From NCBI GenBank assembly GCA_916613615.1, contig OU744725.1:52137575-52201574 (forward strand): a DNA stretch of 64,000 nt. Direction: 5' to 3'. Positions 46,728 to 60,300 of the stretch are shown in pieces. Each line of letters opens with the position of its first letter. Position 1 is the first letter of the stretch. Made by a program: the position numbers and the translations under genes. The stretch is from Steromphala cineraria (lineage: Eukaryota > Mollusca > Gastropoda > Trochida > Trochidae). The notes below the pieces were generated by a model, which was not told the origin of the DNA, ran no database searches, and worked only from the letters and a program-made list of their open reading frames with translations.

Positions 46728-49195
46728 GGACTACAGGTCACACACAAAATTCTACCTTCGAATCGACTATCGTCCAAAGAGTTTTTATGAGGCAAATATT
46801 CATAAAAATGGACTATATATATGTGATAATTTAATCTACAGGTTGCATACTTTGACATGTTGTAAACTTTATATAATATATTATTTAATCAATTGATATA
46901 TGTTTCTATATTTTTCTTAGCTTACCGGTAGGTCTCAAGTTCCCAACAAAATAAATCAAAGAAGTCTATTTCAATTATATATTTTATTTCAGCAAAAACT
47001 TTTAATATTTATGTAGCCTTGTATAATTGAACTCAGTGCCATATGCCATACATATATCTATTCCTGAATATCAGCATGTTTCACATACCTTTAATTTTTT
47101 CACATGTATCCTTGTCATTAACTTTATTCACATTTTTCCTTTAAATTTCTAAAATAAGACTACTTATAGGTCTTAGCCAGGTAGCCATGATAGGGAATCA
47201 ATTCAAATTAACTGCTGGCACTGTGACACAATTAAAAAGATCATGGACCATGTTGCAGATGGAAAGTCTATTAGATTATGTGTTTCAAGTTCCAGGAAAG
47301 TGCACAATGGGCAGGAACAATCACACCACTGCTGCTGCATCATAATCTGCAATAATAAAAACATAGGATAAAAACATATCAATCACACCTTTTTTTATTC
47401 TTTTTTAAAATATTTGGAACACAATATATTAGTTTGATACACTTATGACAGTATGTAATAAGAAGAGATACTGCAGTTACAAATATGATTTTGAAACATT
47501 TGCTTTTCCAAAATATAGGTAAAAGGAAATAGAAACAGAAAACATGTTCTGAATCATAAAGCAATGCCACTTTCAATCAAAGAGAAACATCTTTTCATGT
47601 GATTTGTAAATTCAGAACTTATATTCCTTGGGAGAAACTGAAAATGTCTTAACCTATTTATAACTATATCTGTAATCTTGAAAACTTAGATATAAACATT
47701 TGATCAGATCTAATTACATTTTGTTTCTTTCACACTGTGGGTTAATTTGGTATACTAGGTTGTTTTTTTAAATGGGTAATTGATAGAAATATTGTAATGA
47801 TGATAATGTTCATTGATATTAATTATACATACAATAAAATATCATAATTTTTGTAATATTGAAAATAAATCAACTTTTATCTCAGTTCTCCAGTGGGGGA
47901 TAATGTGTTTAATAATTATCTCAGTTCTCCAGTTGGGGATAATGTGTTTAATAATTAACTGCATAAAATCATTCTATCATTTTCATGTCACCCTTCCAAC
48001 ATAATTTGATTGCATTTCAATCTCTGAAGTTAATAATGACTTTAAATCATGAAATTGAAACATACTGAAAAAATATTAAATCAGAAAAAAATCAAAATGA
48101 TAAATAGAAGATAATCACAACACACCATGCACATCAATTTTATAATTTATTTCTATAAAGTGTAATATGAGAAATTTTGCTATCCCAAATCTGAAAATAA
48201 GACAGTTGAATTGGCATTAATCTGACATTGGCATCAATCTTAACTTTGGAGAAAAAAAGGAGACTGAGTGTTCTTTATTTTCAACCTAAAATTGAGCTCT
48301 CAAGTCTTCTTATAGAATTGCATAAGCTTTTATGCTCAATCCTTTATCTTATTTTCAAGTAGGGTCTAGCTGACAGACTAAATTGGCATCTCACCTGCTT
48401 AGACATGAAGTCTTTGTCTTTTCACAGAGGTAATTCCCTTCTGAATCCAAAAATTCACTTGTTGAGTTGTACAATAGCTCTCAACATCTCCAAAATATAT
48501 GTTCAGGAATCAGGATATAATTCACCTAAACATCATTTCCTCTGACTGCAAATCTGAAAAAATCCAAACAAAAAACATAAGTTTTACTGAAGAATATTTA
48601 ATATTAACCATCAATTTCATCTCCATGTTTTCAGATTTGTTTTTTTGTTGAAAAATTAAAACAATTGAGTAAATTTATTTTGAGTGAGTCAGATTAAAAT
48701 ATTTTCTTTAGAAATTATTGTTGAAGATAGTATACACAACTTGCTGCAGGCTTCACTAGTAGTTTAACACTGAGGCTATAGTTTTTTTTTAAAATGCTTT
48801 AAACTTCTTGAAAATCAAGTCTAGATCTTAGCTCAATATATACCCTAGCTGAGGCTGAGGCTCTAGCTTTCTCACATTTGTTTAATTATCAAAATAAACG
48901 TAAATGAGTAATAAGTTTGAATTATTTTTATATTCATGGCTGAATGTTAGTCTATTTTCACCTCAAAGGTTATTTAGCAAGTATAGGCCTATAATTTGAA
49001 AGTTGCCTACCTGAAAAGTGCTGTGCTGCCATTATCGCTGCCACATAAGAAGTGTTGACTGTTGATCGAGCTAATTCCGGGCTGCACATGCAGTCACAGG
49101 GGCGGATTTCCCTATTTCAAGTTGTTATGATTACCGCACCGCAGTAAGAAAAACAACATGGTCAGCTGACTGTCGTCGTCACGCTGCCTTTGCAT
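46728..49195. other. Interior of inserted element, right part
   Basis: Includes a ~40 bp direct tandem repeat ('atctcagttctccagt' twice, 47878-47956). No gene is recognised. The frame at 47379-47576 is short and hydrophobic by composition only. Confidence 0.45.
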
Positions 49196-49509
49196 TCACG
49201 ATGGTTGGCAAACTATTTCGTTGCATATTTTTGATTTTTCAATGAAACGAAGAAAACTTCGCTTTGATTTTTCAATGAAACGAAGAAAACTTCGCTGAAG
49301 TCTTTCATCCATTTCAGATTTCTTTTTCGCTTCGACTTTGGCAACTTTAAGCGACAGATTTCGCATTTTACCGGCTGCTTGACTGATTGACACCGATCAG
49401 CTGATGACAGCATGGCTTGTTTTTCAACGCTACCGTACATCGGTTTCTTGTCGTTAATGTGAAGTAATCTTTTTATTTCAGACTTAAATAAACAAAGTGG
49501 ACCTTTCAA
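49196..49509 (-). CDS. Unrecognised Lys-rich open frame near the right TIR
   Basis: 98 codons on the minus strand (Met at 49509), basic and lysine-rich, containing CEICRLKLPKSKRKRN. It ends with a tandemly repeated peptide, SEVFFVSLKNQ twice, from a 33-bp DNA duplication at about 49233-49298. Its place about 160 bp inside the element end suggests the first or last exon of an element gene, but no transposase domain is visible and it may be non-coding. The Cys pair is too isolated to call a zinc finger. Confidence 0.25.
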
Positions 49510-49670
49510 AATCTAAATTATCTTACAACTTACATAAATAATAGTTATCAGTATGCTTTTTATACGAGTTTGTAAATTTCAGCATTGTCGCAAATTTCTC
49601 ATCGTATCGATGTGCGATGCGCACGGTTCTGCGCATTAACAACGTTTTGATGCGTAGGGTATGTCCTTAA

Positions 49671-51063
49671 GTTAAACCCTTTATACTTTTGAAGGATGAT
49701 TTTGTACAGAACATAAGCTTTATTTAGTATTTGATGCAATATGACCTACAGTATAGTACAGTAGTGGTGTACAATGTGTTAGTTAAGAAGAACACCTTTT
49801 ATTATGGATAACACACTGTAGATGTAATGACACTCAGTAAGGGCCGATGATGCCACCTATAAATCTTACTTACATAGGCCATATCCGATGACCTACCAAA
49901 CAAATTGTACATTATCTGATATTAAATAATAAATACATTGCATTTTTATCATGTCTCACATAAGTCCTTTTATCCTTATTATGCTGTATAGTCCTTTTAT
50001 CCTTATCATGCTGTATAATCCTTTTATCCTTGTTATGCAGGATAAGTCCTTTTATCCTTGCTATGCTGCATAGTCCTTTAATCCTTGTTATGCCGGATAA
50101 GTCCTTTTATCCGTATTTTCCTGTATAAAGTTTACCAACGTATCCCTTATAACGTGGCTACCGACATCGTGTGTCTGGAGATTTGAGAGGCAAAGAATTG
50201 TTTATCCCTACCAGTGTGTCTCAGAGGCATTTACTATCCCTAGACAGTCATGTATTGATTGCATGAAGGATGGATTGTATGCAATGTTTTAGCGATTGCC
50301 ATAAAACACATGACATTGGCCTGCTGGTTATTCTAGGGTTACAAACAAAGCAAACAACGTCTGGTTACCATGGCAGCCCCTATCTCCATCATTATCGTGG
50401 ACATTTATATGGCTTCTTCGCGTTTATATATGCTGCTGGGAGAAAGAAGGAGAATCTTAAAGATGAATTATGGTCATCTTTGGAAACACCATAATAAAGT
50501 GATAAATAATTGACTTCATATCGGCATTGTAAGGTTGTATGTACTCCAAATCAACGTTTTCAAAATTGTTATTATGTACTTTCGATGTTAACAAAATTAA
50601 TTTAGAAAATGGTATCCGAAAAGGTCGGATTGACGTCAAATATTTCATGACGTAATTTCCAGGACAATAATGATACATTTCTAAAGGTCAGGCGGCCTGT
50701 AGTGAAAAGTCTGTTCAGTCCAAAACTTAACTAAGTTAGGGGGTTGTTGAATTAACTTCTTGTTTTGCTGACCGTAACCGAATACACCTGACCAATGAAA
50801 TAAATGACTGGACATTACCTTTCAGACATCAAAGGCACGTTATTTTTCAGGGTCCCTGTCACTTTCATAAATTGTTGGTATAATTATGTTTGTCTAGGAT
50901 AATCCAAAAATTATGAAAGATTTGCAGGCCTTGTAACAAAAGTTAAGGACATTACGCTACACTTTACCTACGCTTTACATCCTTCTTACATTGTAAAGCA
51001 ATACTTTGGTAGACTATTTTATAGCGTTAGTCATAACCAAACTTCGTTATTGCTCATCTTCTT
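49671..51063 (+). other. Copy B segment, no supported gene
   Basis: Colinear with 27505-28500 and 31500-31890 of copy A. It carries the ~26 bp tandem repeat (49960-50125). The open frame at 50270-50494 diverges in frame from its copy-A relative. Confidence 0.55.
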
Positions 51064-51430
51064 CTGCTACTATTACTACTACTACTACTGCTGCATCTAC
51101 TTCTACTTCTACTACTACTACTGCTACTACTACTGCTACCTCTACTTCTACTACTTCTTCTGTTAATACTATCACTTTTACTAGAACTACTACTTCTACT
51201 ACTACTACTACTGCTGCTGCTGCTTCTACTGCTACTACTACTACTACTGCTGCTTCTACCTCTATTGCTAGTTCTACTACTACTACTTCTACTACTACTA
51301 CTACTGCTGCTGCTTCTACTGCTACTACTACTACTGCTGCTTCTACTTCTCCTGCTACTTCTACAACTACTACTACTACTACTACTGCTGCTGCTGCTGT
51401 TGCTACAACTACTACTATTACTACTTCATC
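51064..51430 (+). repeat. (CTA/CTG/CTT)n trinucleotide array, copy B
   Basis: Same array as in copy A, with different local expansions. It is long and stop-free in several frames on both strands, giving Thr/Ser-, Leu- or Val-rich frames up to 164 codons. These are simple-sequence artefacts. Confidence 0.92.
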
Positions 51431-52121
51431 TTCTTCTTCCAATACTTTTATAATAGCAATTTCTTCATCAACTCATAACTACTTTATTGCTGCTTATTGA
51501 TCAAAACTTCTAAACCAAAAAATTAATTCTCAAACATTTTCTGATACAGTATTTAATAACATGGATTCTACGCATCACAACGATTAATTTCTAAAGTGCA
51601 GCGACCATTACGCGTTGTCTTTTGGGGAAAAAAACAACACCATAAAATCTTATTTACATGGAATAATAAAAATGTAATTTCATTCTTTCACAACAAAACA
51701 AGTTTATCATGTCGTTTTCTTGAATCAAATATTGATCCTATGTAAGAAAACTTCTCCAAGGTCGTCATCAAGAGAACCTGTCAGAGAAAACTAGGGCCCG
51801 TCTATCAATGGCTGATGAGATAACATTATGGAAGGGAATAAAGCTCCCTTGGCGTTGCGCATAAACTTTTTAAAACCAGTTTAGGGACACAAGGGACTTG
51901 TACACATTAGAAGATGACAGTAATACATCGCTGGTTAACAAGCTGAAGTGGATAGCGTGTAGGGAGATGTAAGAGTTGTGACACATAGAGCAGAAAGTGT
52001 TCAATTGAATCTGAATCAAGTGACATTATGGCATGCTATATACACAAAGCCGAGCCTTGTTAGTTTTGCATTTGTAACGTAGACCTTGAACAAAGTTCAT
52101 GTTCTTACCAACATTGTTTAA

Positions 52122-52473
52122 AGGGGCAGTAGCACGTTTTTAGGGGGAATATAAGGTGATGTCAGGAAAATTAAAATTAATGGTTCCAATTTAAAGACAA
52201 TGTATTCAAACGAAATAGAGCAGTAATAATTCAAATATATAATGTAAGGTTTAGCCGTGCGATTTTTCTTACACAAAATGAATTAAAGGTGTTCACATAA
52301 AATGGCCGCCAATGGATTTTATGTGAATCTTCATACTTCGTCCTCCGACTATGGATGATTGGCTTGTGTAATTAAATTTTTGACACTTTCACATTTAGCA
52401 TTAACGTACAATTACATGTATCAGTAAAAATGTAAAATATAAAATTATCAAAAAATGTGCATCTACTGCCCCT
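52122..52473 (+). mobile_element. MITE family A copy, copy B
   Basis: TTAA, then 'aggggcagtagcacgttttt' ... 'catctactgcccct', then TTAA. Colinear and positionally equivalent to 29732-30082, so it predates the large duplication. The ends are nearly perfect. Confidence 0.88.
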
Positions 52474-52554
52474 TTAAACGTATATACTTTTAGCTCAATA
52501 TTATTCAAAATAAATTTTTTTTACAAATCTTTTAAAATTATCACACTTCTTACT

Positions 52555-53160
52555 TAAGAAAGGTCATTCGCTAAAAGCGCTTTTAACATTTTTCATAGGT
52601 CTTAAAAACATATTTTCTAGCTACGTCAAAGATATAGTACGCATTATGCTGACATAAAAGTGTTATTATGAGGGCTGATATAAGATGTGCAATAAAGTAG
52701 TATATCTAAGACTAACAGGAGGATAATAAAAACCTTCCTGGAGAAAACCTGGGTTATCAAACAAGCAGCAAATGCAAGAAAATGTAAGTAGTCATTCTAA
52801 TTTTATTTAAGGTCAGTAAAATTTCATATTTCATTTAAGGTCATTCGCGAAAAGTGCGTTTAACATTTCTCAGCAAATGCACGAACATTTAAATAGTCAT
52901 TTTAATTTCATTTAAGCTCATTATAATTTCATAATTTCATTTAAGGTCATTCGCGAAAAAAGGGCTATAAACATTTCTCATATGGTCTTTAAAAGATATT
53001 TTCTAGCTACGTCAAAGATATAGTACGTATTATGCCGACATAAAAGTGTTACCGTTAGGGCTGATATAAGATGTCCAATCAAGTAGTATATCTAAGACTA
53101 ACAGGAGGATAATAAAAAGCTTCCGGGAGAAAACCTGGGTTATCAAACAAGCAGCAATGC
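52555..53160 (+). repeat. Local duplications within copy B module
   Basis: The block 'ggtcattcgc-aaaag' ... 'gctacgtcaaagatatagta' ... 'ctaagactaacaggaggata' is repeated about 430 bp apart (about 52560-52760 and 52955-53150), with a shorter reiteration of 'tttcatttaaggtcattcgc' between. Not present in the copy-A modules. Confidence 0.75.
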
Positions 53161-55194
53161 ACAAACAATGCACGAAAAATTTAAATTGTCATTTTTATTT
53201 ATGTCAATAATTGCATTTAAATAACATTTATTGTATTTTGAATATCATCAACTCAAATTGGTATGACTATGACTTTTTACTCTGAATTATACAGCTAAAC
53301 CCAAAAATAGACGTTTCAAGAAAATTTGATTAAATTTGGTTTCTTTCTAGGTATCAATTACTATTTTCTTTTTTTAAGGTTGTACAAAGAACAACATAAA
53401 CACCTACATGTTTGTTTCATGACGTTAACGATAATATTTTTTCACTGTATTGCATTTAAAACATGAGGTTTTTAATTCAATATTTATTCAAATTCGGGAA
53501 TAGGTCTCCTCTGTTTACATAATCATACTTGATTGTATTCAAATTTAGAAAATAACTTGACAGCACAAGACACATGGAGCCATATTTGATATTTCTGACA
53601 CAGAAATGTAAAAATAACCTGCATGACATGACATTCTTCAACTATGTCCTTTTAGATTTTATACAACAAAGAAAATGACAGAATTGCGAATTTTATATGA
53701 TAAATTGACAGCAAAGATGACTTGAGATGAATTTCTTTAAACTATCTGAAATTTTAAAGATTTCATATCAAATAACTTTCGAGGAGACAACATATCCTTG
53801 AGCTGGACTGAAATATACAGGAGAAATCGAACATTGATCGTGTAATTATTTATTGATTCAGTGGCACCAACTTAAAATTGAATTATTTATTTATTATTCA
53901 TATGAATTATTTACTTATTATTCATATGAATTATTATTTTATTAACGTTTTCAGTAATACCGAACTGATGAATGTCATCGAAATAATTGACATTTTCTAT
54001 GTGGTTAAATGGTCTCCAAAACGACTTTCACAATTCCTAACTCCATATCAACTAAAGGCTACACTCAAAACATATGTCGATCACTAATATTCATATATGC
54101 ACTCATTTAATATACTCAGACTATTACCTAAGATAGGTCATTTTAATACTTAATTCCCATAAAATCTTAAAAGGTGATTTTACAATGTTACGTCAAAGGC
54201 ATAGAACGCCTTATTATGACAAAGTGTTAATGTGATAAAAACTTGCAGGAAAGTGGTATATCTAAAATTAATAAACGATTATAAATAATCTTCCAGGGGG
54301 AAACCTGGTTTGTTTATTAAACTAAAAGCAACTGCGCTAATTCGTGAGTACCCATTTAAATTCTGTGTCAATAATTGCATTTAAATTGACGTTATCGTGT
54401 TATTCAATATCACATAGTCAAATTAGTATTACTTTTACATTTTGTACTCTGAAATAAACAACCAAAGGGCGAAACTGGCGTTTAAAAAAATTCAAATTCG
54501 GTATTTTACTAGGCATCAATTACCAGATATATATCAAAGGTGTTCAAAGACAAACACAGTCACCTTAACGTTTGTTTCCTGAATAAAGGATAATTAGTTA
54601 TTCATTGTATTAAAATTAAATCATTTTTTTAATTCAATTTTGTTTACGTTATCACACTTGATTGTATTCGAATTGTAGAAAATAATTTGACAGCACAAGA
54701 CACATGGAGCCACATTCAACAAATCTGACACGAATATGTAAAAATAACCTTCAAAACATCACTTTCTTCAACTGTATGATTGATCACAAAACATACACAA
54801 GGACAGAAATACGTGACTGAAATAGTAAATTGACAGCAAATTAAACTTGTGAAAGATTCCTTAAATATCTGACATTTTTAAGATTTCATATCAAATAATC
54901 TTCGAGGAGACAACATATCCTTGAGCTGGTCTTGAATATAAAGGAGGAATCGAACATTGATCTTGTAGTCATATACATGTATTGAGTGTTGCGCACTTTC
55001 CTAATATATTCAGTTAAACCAAAATTCCGAAATAATTTATGTAATCGAAATTGACATTTATTTTATGTGGTTACATGGTCTTACTCTAAAAGGACTTGTT
55101 TATAATAACTATAAAGGCTGAACTCAAAACATACGTCGTTCACCTTATATTACATACATACATACATTTATACATACATGAAAACATGAAAACA
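53161..55194. other. Copy B segment, no gene
   Basis: Colinear with 34300-36180. It contains a duplicated 'ttattcatatgaattattt' at 53890-53935. No coding sequence recognised. Confidence 0.5.
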
Positions 55195-55510
55195 TTTGTA
55201 TAGCGCTGATTCCAGCAACATTGTCACTGCTCAGCAGCGCTTTGAGTAAAGCTACAAAGAAAAGTCACATTCAATCACATATTACGAAGGGAATGCTTCT
55301 TGGAATAACCAAGTCTTCAGATGTGACTTGAAGCAGTCCAGGTCTTCAACAGTAGGGTGAATGGGTAGTTTATTCCATAGGCAAGGTCCAGCAATTTGGA
55401 ACGATCGATCGCCGTAGGTGCGTGATTTTGATTGTATTCACCTATGCAATCATGTAATATTAATAAGCTACAATGCTGTCTTACTAAGGAGCAGGATATG
55501 TAAAAGCTTT
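55195..55510 (-). pseudogene. LINE ORF2 C-terminal fragment (copy B)
   Basis: Paralogue of 36183-36540. The minus-strand reading gives GPCLWNKLP, then CFKSHLKTWLFQEAF, before the stop at 55284-55282, and here the Trp codon is intact. Only the last ~45 codons and the 3' tail remain. Confidence 0.75.
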
Positions 55511-56129
55511 TACCCCCCAAATACCGTAATAACAATGAGTGATGTTTACGTTATTTTTTAGTCTTCCTCATACACTAACTTCTATCGTGATTTCCTAAAT
55601 ACCAGAAAGGAAACCATTGGTGATAATTTGAAAAATGCGTAATCAAACATCATATTGGGTTCAAACACCATAGTTGAGTTTATTTTGTTAAAACAATATT
55701 TACTTTTCATGTCATGTGTTTATGATGGAAACGTAAAATAAAATCATCTCACTTCCGCATCAATTTAACAATCCATTACTTCAAACGATGTATCATTTTT
55801 CTCTCAACTTGAGACCATTTTCATTCACTTAGATCAACACAAGGGCTCACCAGTAAACATAGTGGAAGCGAGGGGAACCAAATTGCAATTAATCGTCCTT
55901 AAGTCGACATTAGGGAATGAGATTTCAGACAAGCGGTTCCTTTATGTGTTGGCTATCTGGGTCCAAAGTTTAGAACGTAATTACTTCACGAATGAACCCC
56001 TATCCATTGGGAGGCCATTTGGAGATAACGTGCTTTTGCATTATACATGGCAAAATCTTGCTAATGTACTTCCGATGTTTTATGGCATCCATCAATTAAG
56101 ATGAAAGAAATGTAGAGCTAGTGTTTTTT

Positions 56130-56480
56130 CTTCATATGGTTACGTTTTATGCTCCTGTTGTAATCATGACTGTTCGCCAGTTTCCGATAACTTAGTCCCA
56201 TTGATGAATTATTGTTAAATTAATGAAGATGAAAGGTGGATGATATCATATGGAAGGGATACAAGTGTTACCGAGTTTCAATGTCGTGACATGTGATTGT
56301 TTTGCTTTAAATGATAGCGTTCTATGCTCCCGTTATCATCTTCATTGTTTGTCAGTTTCCGATAACTTAGTCCCATTGATGAATTATTGTTAAATTAATG
56401 AAGATGAAGGTGGATGATATCACATGAAAGGTATACAAGTGTTACTGACCTTGAGTGCCGTGACATTTGATTGTTTTGCT
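56130..56480 (+). repeat. ~180 bp tandem repeat, copy B
   Basis: Two to three units homologous to 37300-37990, with the same landmarks ('gtcccattgatgaattattg', 'acaagtgttac'). Confidence 0.8.
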
Positions 56481-56544
56481 TCAAATTTAAAAAATAATGT
56501 GTATTCAATGTTTATAAACACCATATGATGATATCTAAATGATA

Positions 56545-56693
56545 TTAGTCTTTTTCTTGACAAACAAATTACCATGTTTATCTCAGCGAGTGAGGAAGAA
56601 AGTTTTCACGATCGAGTGCCTGAACGAGTGATAATATGTAATTTTCTGTTTCCCGAGAAGGATAAACATGGTATTTGTCAAGAAAAGACAAAT
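56545..56693. mobile_element. Hairpin MITE (family C), longer version
   Basis: Same inverted arms as 38043-38138, but the loop region keeps 'cacgatcgagtgcctgaacg' and about 50 bp more. Flanks match copy A. Confidence 0.78.
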
Positions 56694-56738
56694 TTTCTAT
56701 TAATGTTATGATTTAATCGTTCCATTTTTATCAAAATC

Positions 56739-56875
56739 GCATCCTGCTACATCAGCGTATATGTCTACACGTTATGCCCCAACCTATCCCCTGATACCCA
56801 TCCAGCCAAAACTCTCGTTGGATAGGTTGGAGCATAACGCGTAGACATACATGTATACGCTGATGTAGCAGGATG
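56739..56875. mobile_element. Hairpin MITE (family D), copy B
   Basis: Paralogue of 38184-38319, with the same inverted ends around a self-complementary interior. Confidence 0.8.
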
Positions 56876-57255
56876 TCGAAATCGAAGCTCATTGAGTTTG
56901 AGTCGGCTCCAATGAGAGTCCCTCGCCTAAGTAACTAGATGATGCGATGAGCGTGACATGGCTTCAGTACTTTGTTCGATGACGTCATATAATTGTTGTT
57001 ATCAGTCACGAGTGATTTATAAAAAATTCCATTGTTATTGTTTTCGTTAGTGATTAAACAGTTTCAATTATGGATAGATCTCGGTATTGCATTGCCTACC
57101 ATATAATGATACAATATATCAATCGAGAGATCAACAATCCAATGGTTATCATGTAGAAACCCAACAAGGTGTACATACACTACACTATATTTCAATCTCA
57201 TCAATAACCAAACACAGAAAAAAATGCAACAATTAAGTCAATATTGTTAGAGTAT

Positions 57256-57371
57256 TTAATATTTGCCCAGCACCTTCCTGTCAGTGATCTGTAGAGAGGA
57301 CTCCAGCACGTTTGATCCTACAGTCTTCTTCTGGTGGGGTTGTTGGCCTCCTACATACACACGGACTGTAC
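57256..57371 (-). CDS. GH3 terminal exon (copy B)
   Basis: Minus-strand acceptor 'caactcccag', then TVRVYVGGQQPHQKKTVGSN, VLESSLQITDRKVLGKY and TAA. Joined in phase 1 to the previous exon through a split Gly codon (EPG). The copy-A version differs by a few residues (K for N, G for D). Confidence 0.9.
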
Positions 57372-60300
57372 CTGGGAGTTGAATAGACGATCACCGTGTG
57401 ATTAGCAATATATTTCTTGACTATACATAGAAGATACTTAATGTAGTTTGCAAATACCAGGGTTTATTTCATAGATTGTCATGAGTAAAGTTGATATTTC
57501 AGGAGTCGGACGATATGAAATAAACCTGATATTTGGAAAACTACATGAAGTATTCTATTTATCATCTGATTTTTATTGAAATATTTTATTAAGATGACTC
57601 CAAAAATGGAAAGTGTAGTGTTTCTTGCATATATCCCTTAGTGTCGCATTCCGCGTTCCGTTAAACAGTTGCAATTTTCATACAAACTCTAAATCACGTT
57701 TCGTAAATGTAACGGAAGTGTATCACTTTTAGGAAGTCAGTAAACGGTAACCACATGTAGTGGGCTACGAAGAACCAGTCTTCTTACTTTATTCTGCCGA
57801 CACAACATATTTTGGCGACGAGGATGGCGGGATATCATTTATCGGAACCTCCGCCGTTCCTTGCAACTCCAGGTGAGTCTGTCTGGGAACTGAAGGGCAA
57901 CGTATCTTTAGAACACTTGAAGAAACTTACGCCTATGATGACACGATATCTGCGCTACAAAATCACTTTGTTCCGAAGCGGAGCGTTATAATGGAGCGTT
58001 GGCACTTTCGTCACCGTGAGCAGCGTCCCGGAGAGAGCATCCGTCAGTTTGTTTTGGCCCTCACTGAACTCGCGTCAACGTGCAAGTTTGAGGCGTTGAC
58101 AAACGAACTTATTCGTGATCAGCTGATTGAGAAAACAACTGTACAGAGAATAAGGGAACGTTTGCTTATGGAACCAGACACTTTATCGCTTAATAAGGCT
58201 GTTAATTTGGCGTCACAGATTGAAGAGGCCATGGCAGAGGCGAAAGTGATTGAAAACAGGACAGCTCCTATGATCGAAAACCGGACAAGTGTGCAGGTTG
58301 TGAAGAAAACCCATTCTAGAAATCAGGGTAAGAAAGATTTCAAACAGTCATTTGATAAAACTGGACATTGCTTTTGTTGTGGTTCATCATCACATTATGC
58401 TAAGGATAAAAACTGTCCTGCTAAAGGGAAGAAATGTGGAGTTTGTGGAAAACTTGGACATTTTGCTCGAATGTGTAAGTCAAAGGGCTCAGTGAAAATG
58501 GTGTCTACTACTAGTGATTCTGAAAACACAGATTATGCTGACACTGAAGTTTATTCTGTGAAAACCAAAGATGGTCAGTTCAAAACTTGCCAAGTGAATA
58601 TTGACAATAAACCTGTGACATTGTTAATTGATCTTGGATCGAAAGTGTCTATTTTGAATGAAGCAATCTACAAATCACTGTTTCCACAGAATACATTACA
58701 GCCTGCAAACCAAACTCTACTTGGATATGATGACTCATCACTGCCCATGCTGGGTATGACTTACTTGGATGTCGAACTTGAAGGTCAAGTTGTTCAAGGT
58801 CATCGCTTCTACGTGTCGAAGAAGGGATCATGTTTACTGGGAGTTGATCTCTTTGATAAACTCAACTTCGAAATTCATCGACAAGGGGTGAAAGTTCAGA
58901 CAGTTGGAATGGTGCCAAGTGATATTTATGACAAATATCCTACAGTCTTCTCCGGATTTGGTGTCATTAAAGGTTTTGTGCACAAGCCTAGTGTAAATCC
59001 AAATGTTGCACCGGTGTCACAGAAGCTGCGAAGAATTCCTTTGTCTGTTCGGGATGAAGTTGCTACTGAACTGAGGAGACTAGAAGGTCAGGGTATCATC
59101 GAGAAGATTGATTCTTCACCTTGGATCTCCAACCTGGTGATCGCAAGACGTAAAACTGGGGAGATACGTCTGTGTGTTGACCTGAAAGAGGTAAACAAAT
59201 GTGTGATTCCTGATAAATTCCCATTACCTACCATGGAGGAACTTGCATCAGAATTTCATGGATCTACGGTATTTTCGAAACTGGATCTGCGTCGTAGCTA
59301 TCTCCAAGTAAACTTGAAGGAGGAATGCCGCTACCTGACAGCATTTATCACTCACGAGGGTGTGTACCAGTACTGCCGTCTGCCCTATGGACTGTCCTCA
59401 AGTCCAAGTGCTTTTCAGAAGATCTTGTCAAGCATCCTCTCAGGCATTAAAGGCGCCCCAAATCAGATTGATGACATTGTCGTGCATGGCAGAGACCAGA
59501 AGGAGCATGATGAGAGACTTGACATGGTGCTACAGAGACTTGCTCAACACGATGTCACTGTGAACGCAGAGAAGTGTACGTTTTCTGCAAGTGAAATCGA
59601 CTTTCTTGGATACAAGGTATCATCCAGTGGTGTGCTACCAACGGTCTCAAACGTGAAGGCCATCGTCGACCTGAAGGCACCTGGGAACCGTGCAGAGCTT
59701 TTGTCATTCCTTGGAGCTGCAAACTTCTACCTCAAGTTTGTACCTAACTTCGCCGACAAAGCTGAACCACTTAGAAAGTTGCTGCGAAAGGATGTACCTT
59801 GGGAATGGGGAGAATCACAGACAGCTGCGTTTGAATGTATTAAACGTGACATTGCATCTCCACCCATTCTTGCTCACTTCGACCCCGACGCTGAGACATA
59901 TGTGTCTACCGATGCTTCCGGCATAGCACTAGGAGCAGTGCTGAGTCAGGTGGTACAAGGAGAAGAACGCCCTGTCTCATTTTGTTCAAGAACGCTGACT
60001 GAAACAGAACGGAAGTACTCTACGGGAGAGCGTGAAGCTCTTGCTTGCATATATGCTTGTGAACACTGGCATATCTACTTGTTTGGACGGAAGTTTGTTC
60101 TGCGTACAGACCACCAAGCTCTCACCACTCTACTAGCGACATCTGGATCAGGTCATCGTCCACTGAGGATCTACAGATGGTCGGATCGTCTTCACCAATA
60201 CAACTTTGATGTGCAGTATGTCAGCGGGAAGAATAACCTAGTACCTGATATGCTCAGCAGACTCGTGAAAGATGAAATTTCAGCAGATGCTGAAACACTC

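Larger units (their letters stand above)
40874..49666. mobile_element. 8.8 kb TTAA-flanked insertion with 13-bp TIRs
   Basis: Begins 'ggacataccctac' and ends 'gtagggtatgtcc', flanked by TTAA (40870-40873, 49667-49670). Copy A has the unfilled site 'catgttaagttaaacc' at 27497, which proves insertion with TTAA duplication. TTAA targeting is known for piggyBac and Kolobok superfamilies. No open frame above 113 codons and no recognised transposase: minus-strand frames at 41598-41260 and 49509-49196 near the ends are candidates for decayed or split exons. It contains nested elements, including a LINE fragment and two GC-rich palindromes. Confidence 0.9.

Noticed and set aside
46562..46858. Overlapping 90- and 84-codon frames on both strands
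   Set aside because: Produced by stop-poor GC-rich palindromic sequence.
51006..51500. Thr/Ser-rich 164-codon frame and Val/Glu-rich minus-strand frame
   Set aside because: Imperfect CTA trinucleotide simple sequence, open on both strands. The same array sits in all module copies with different lengths.
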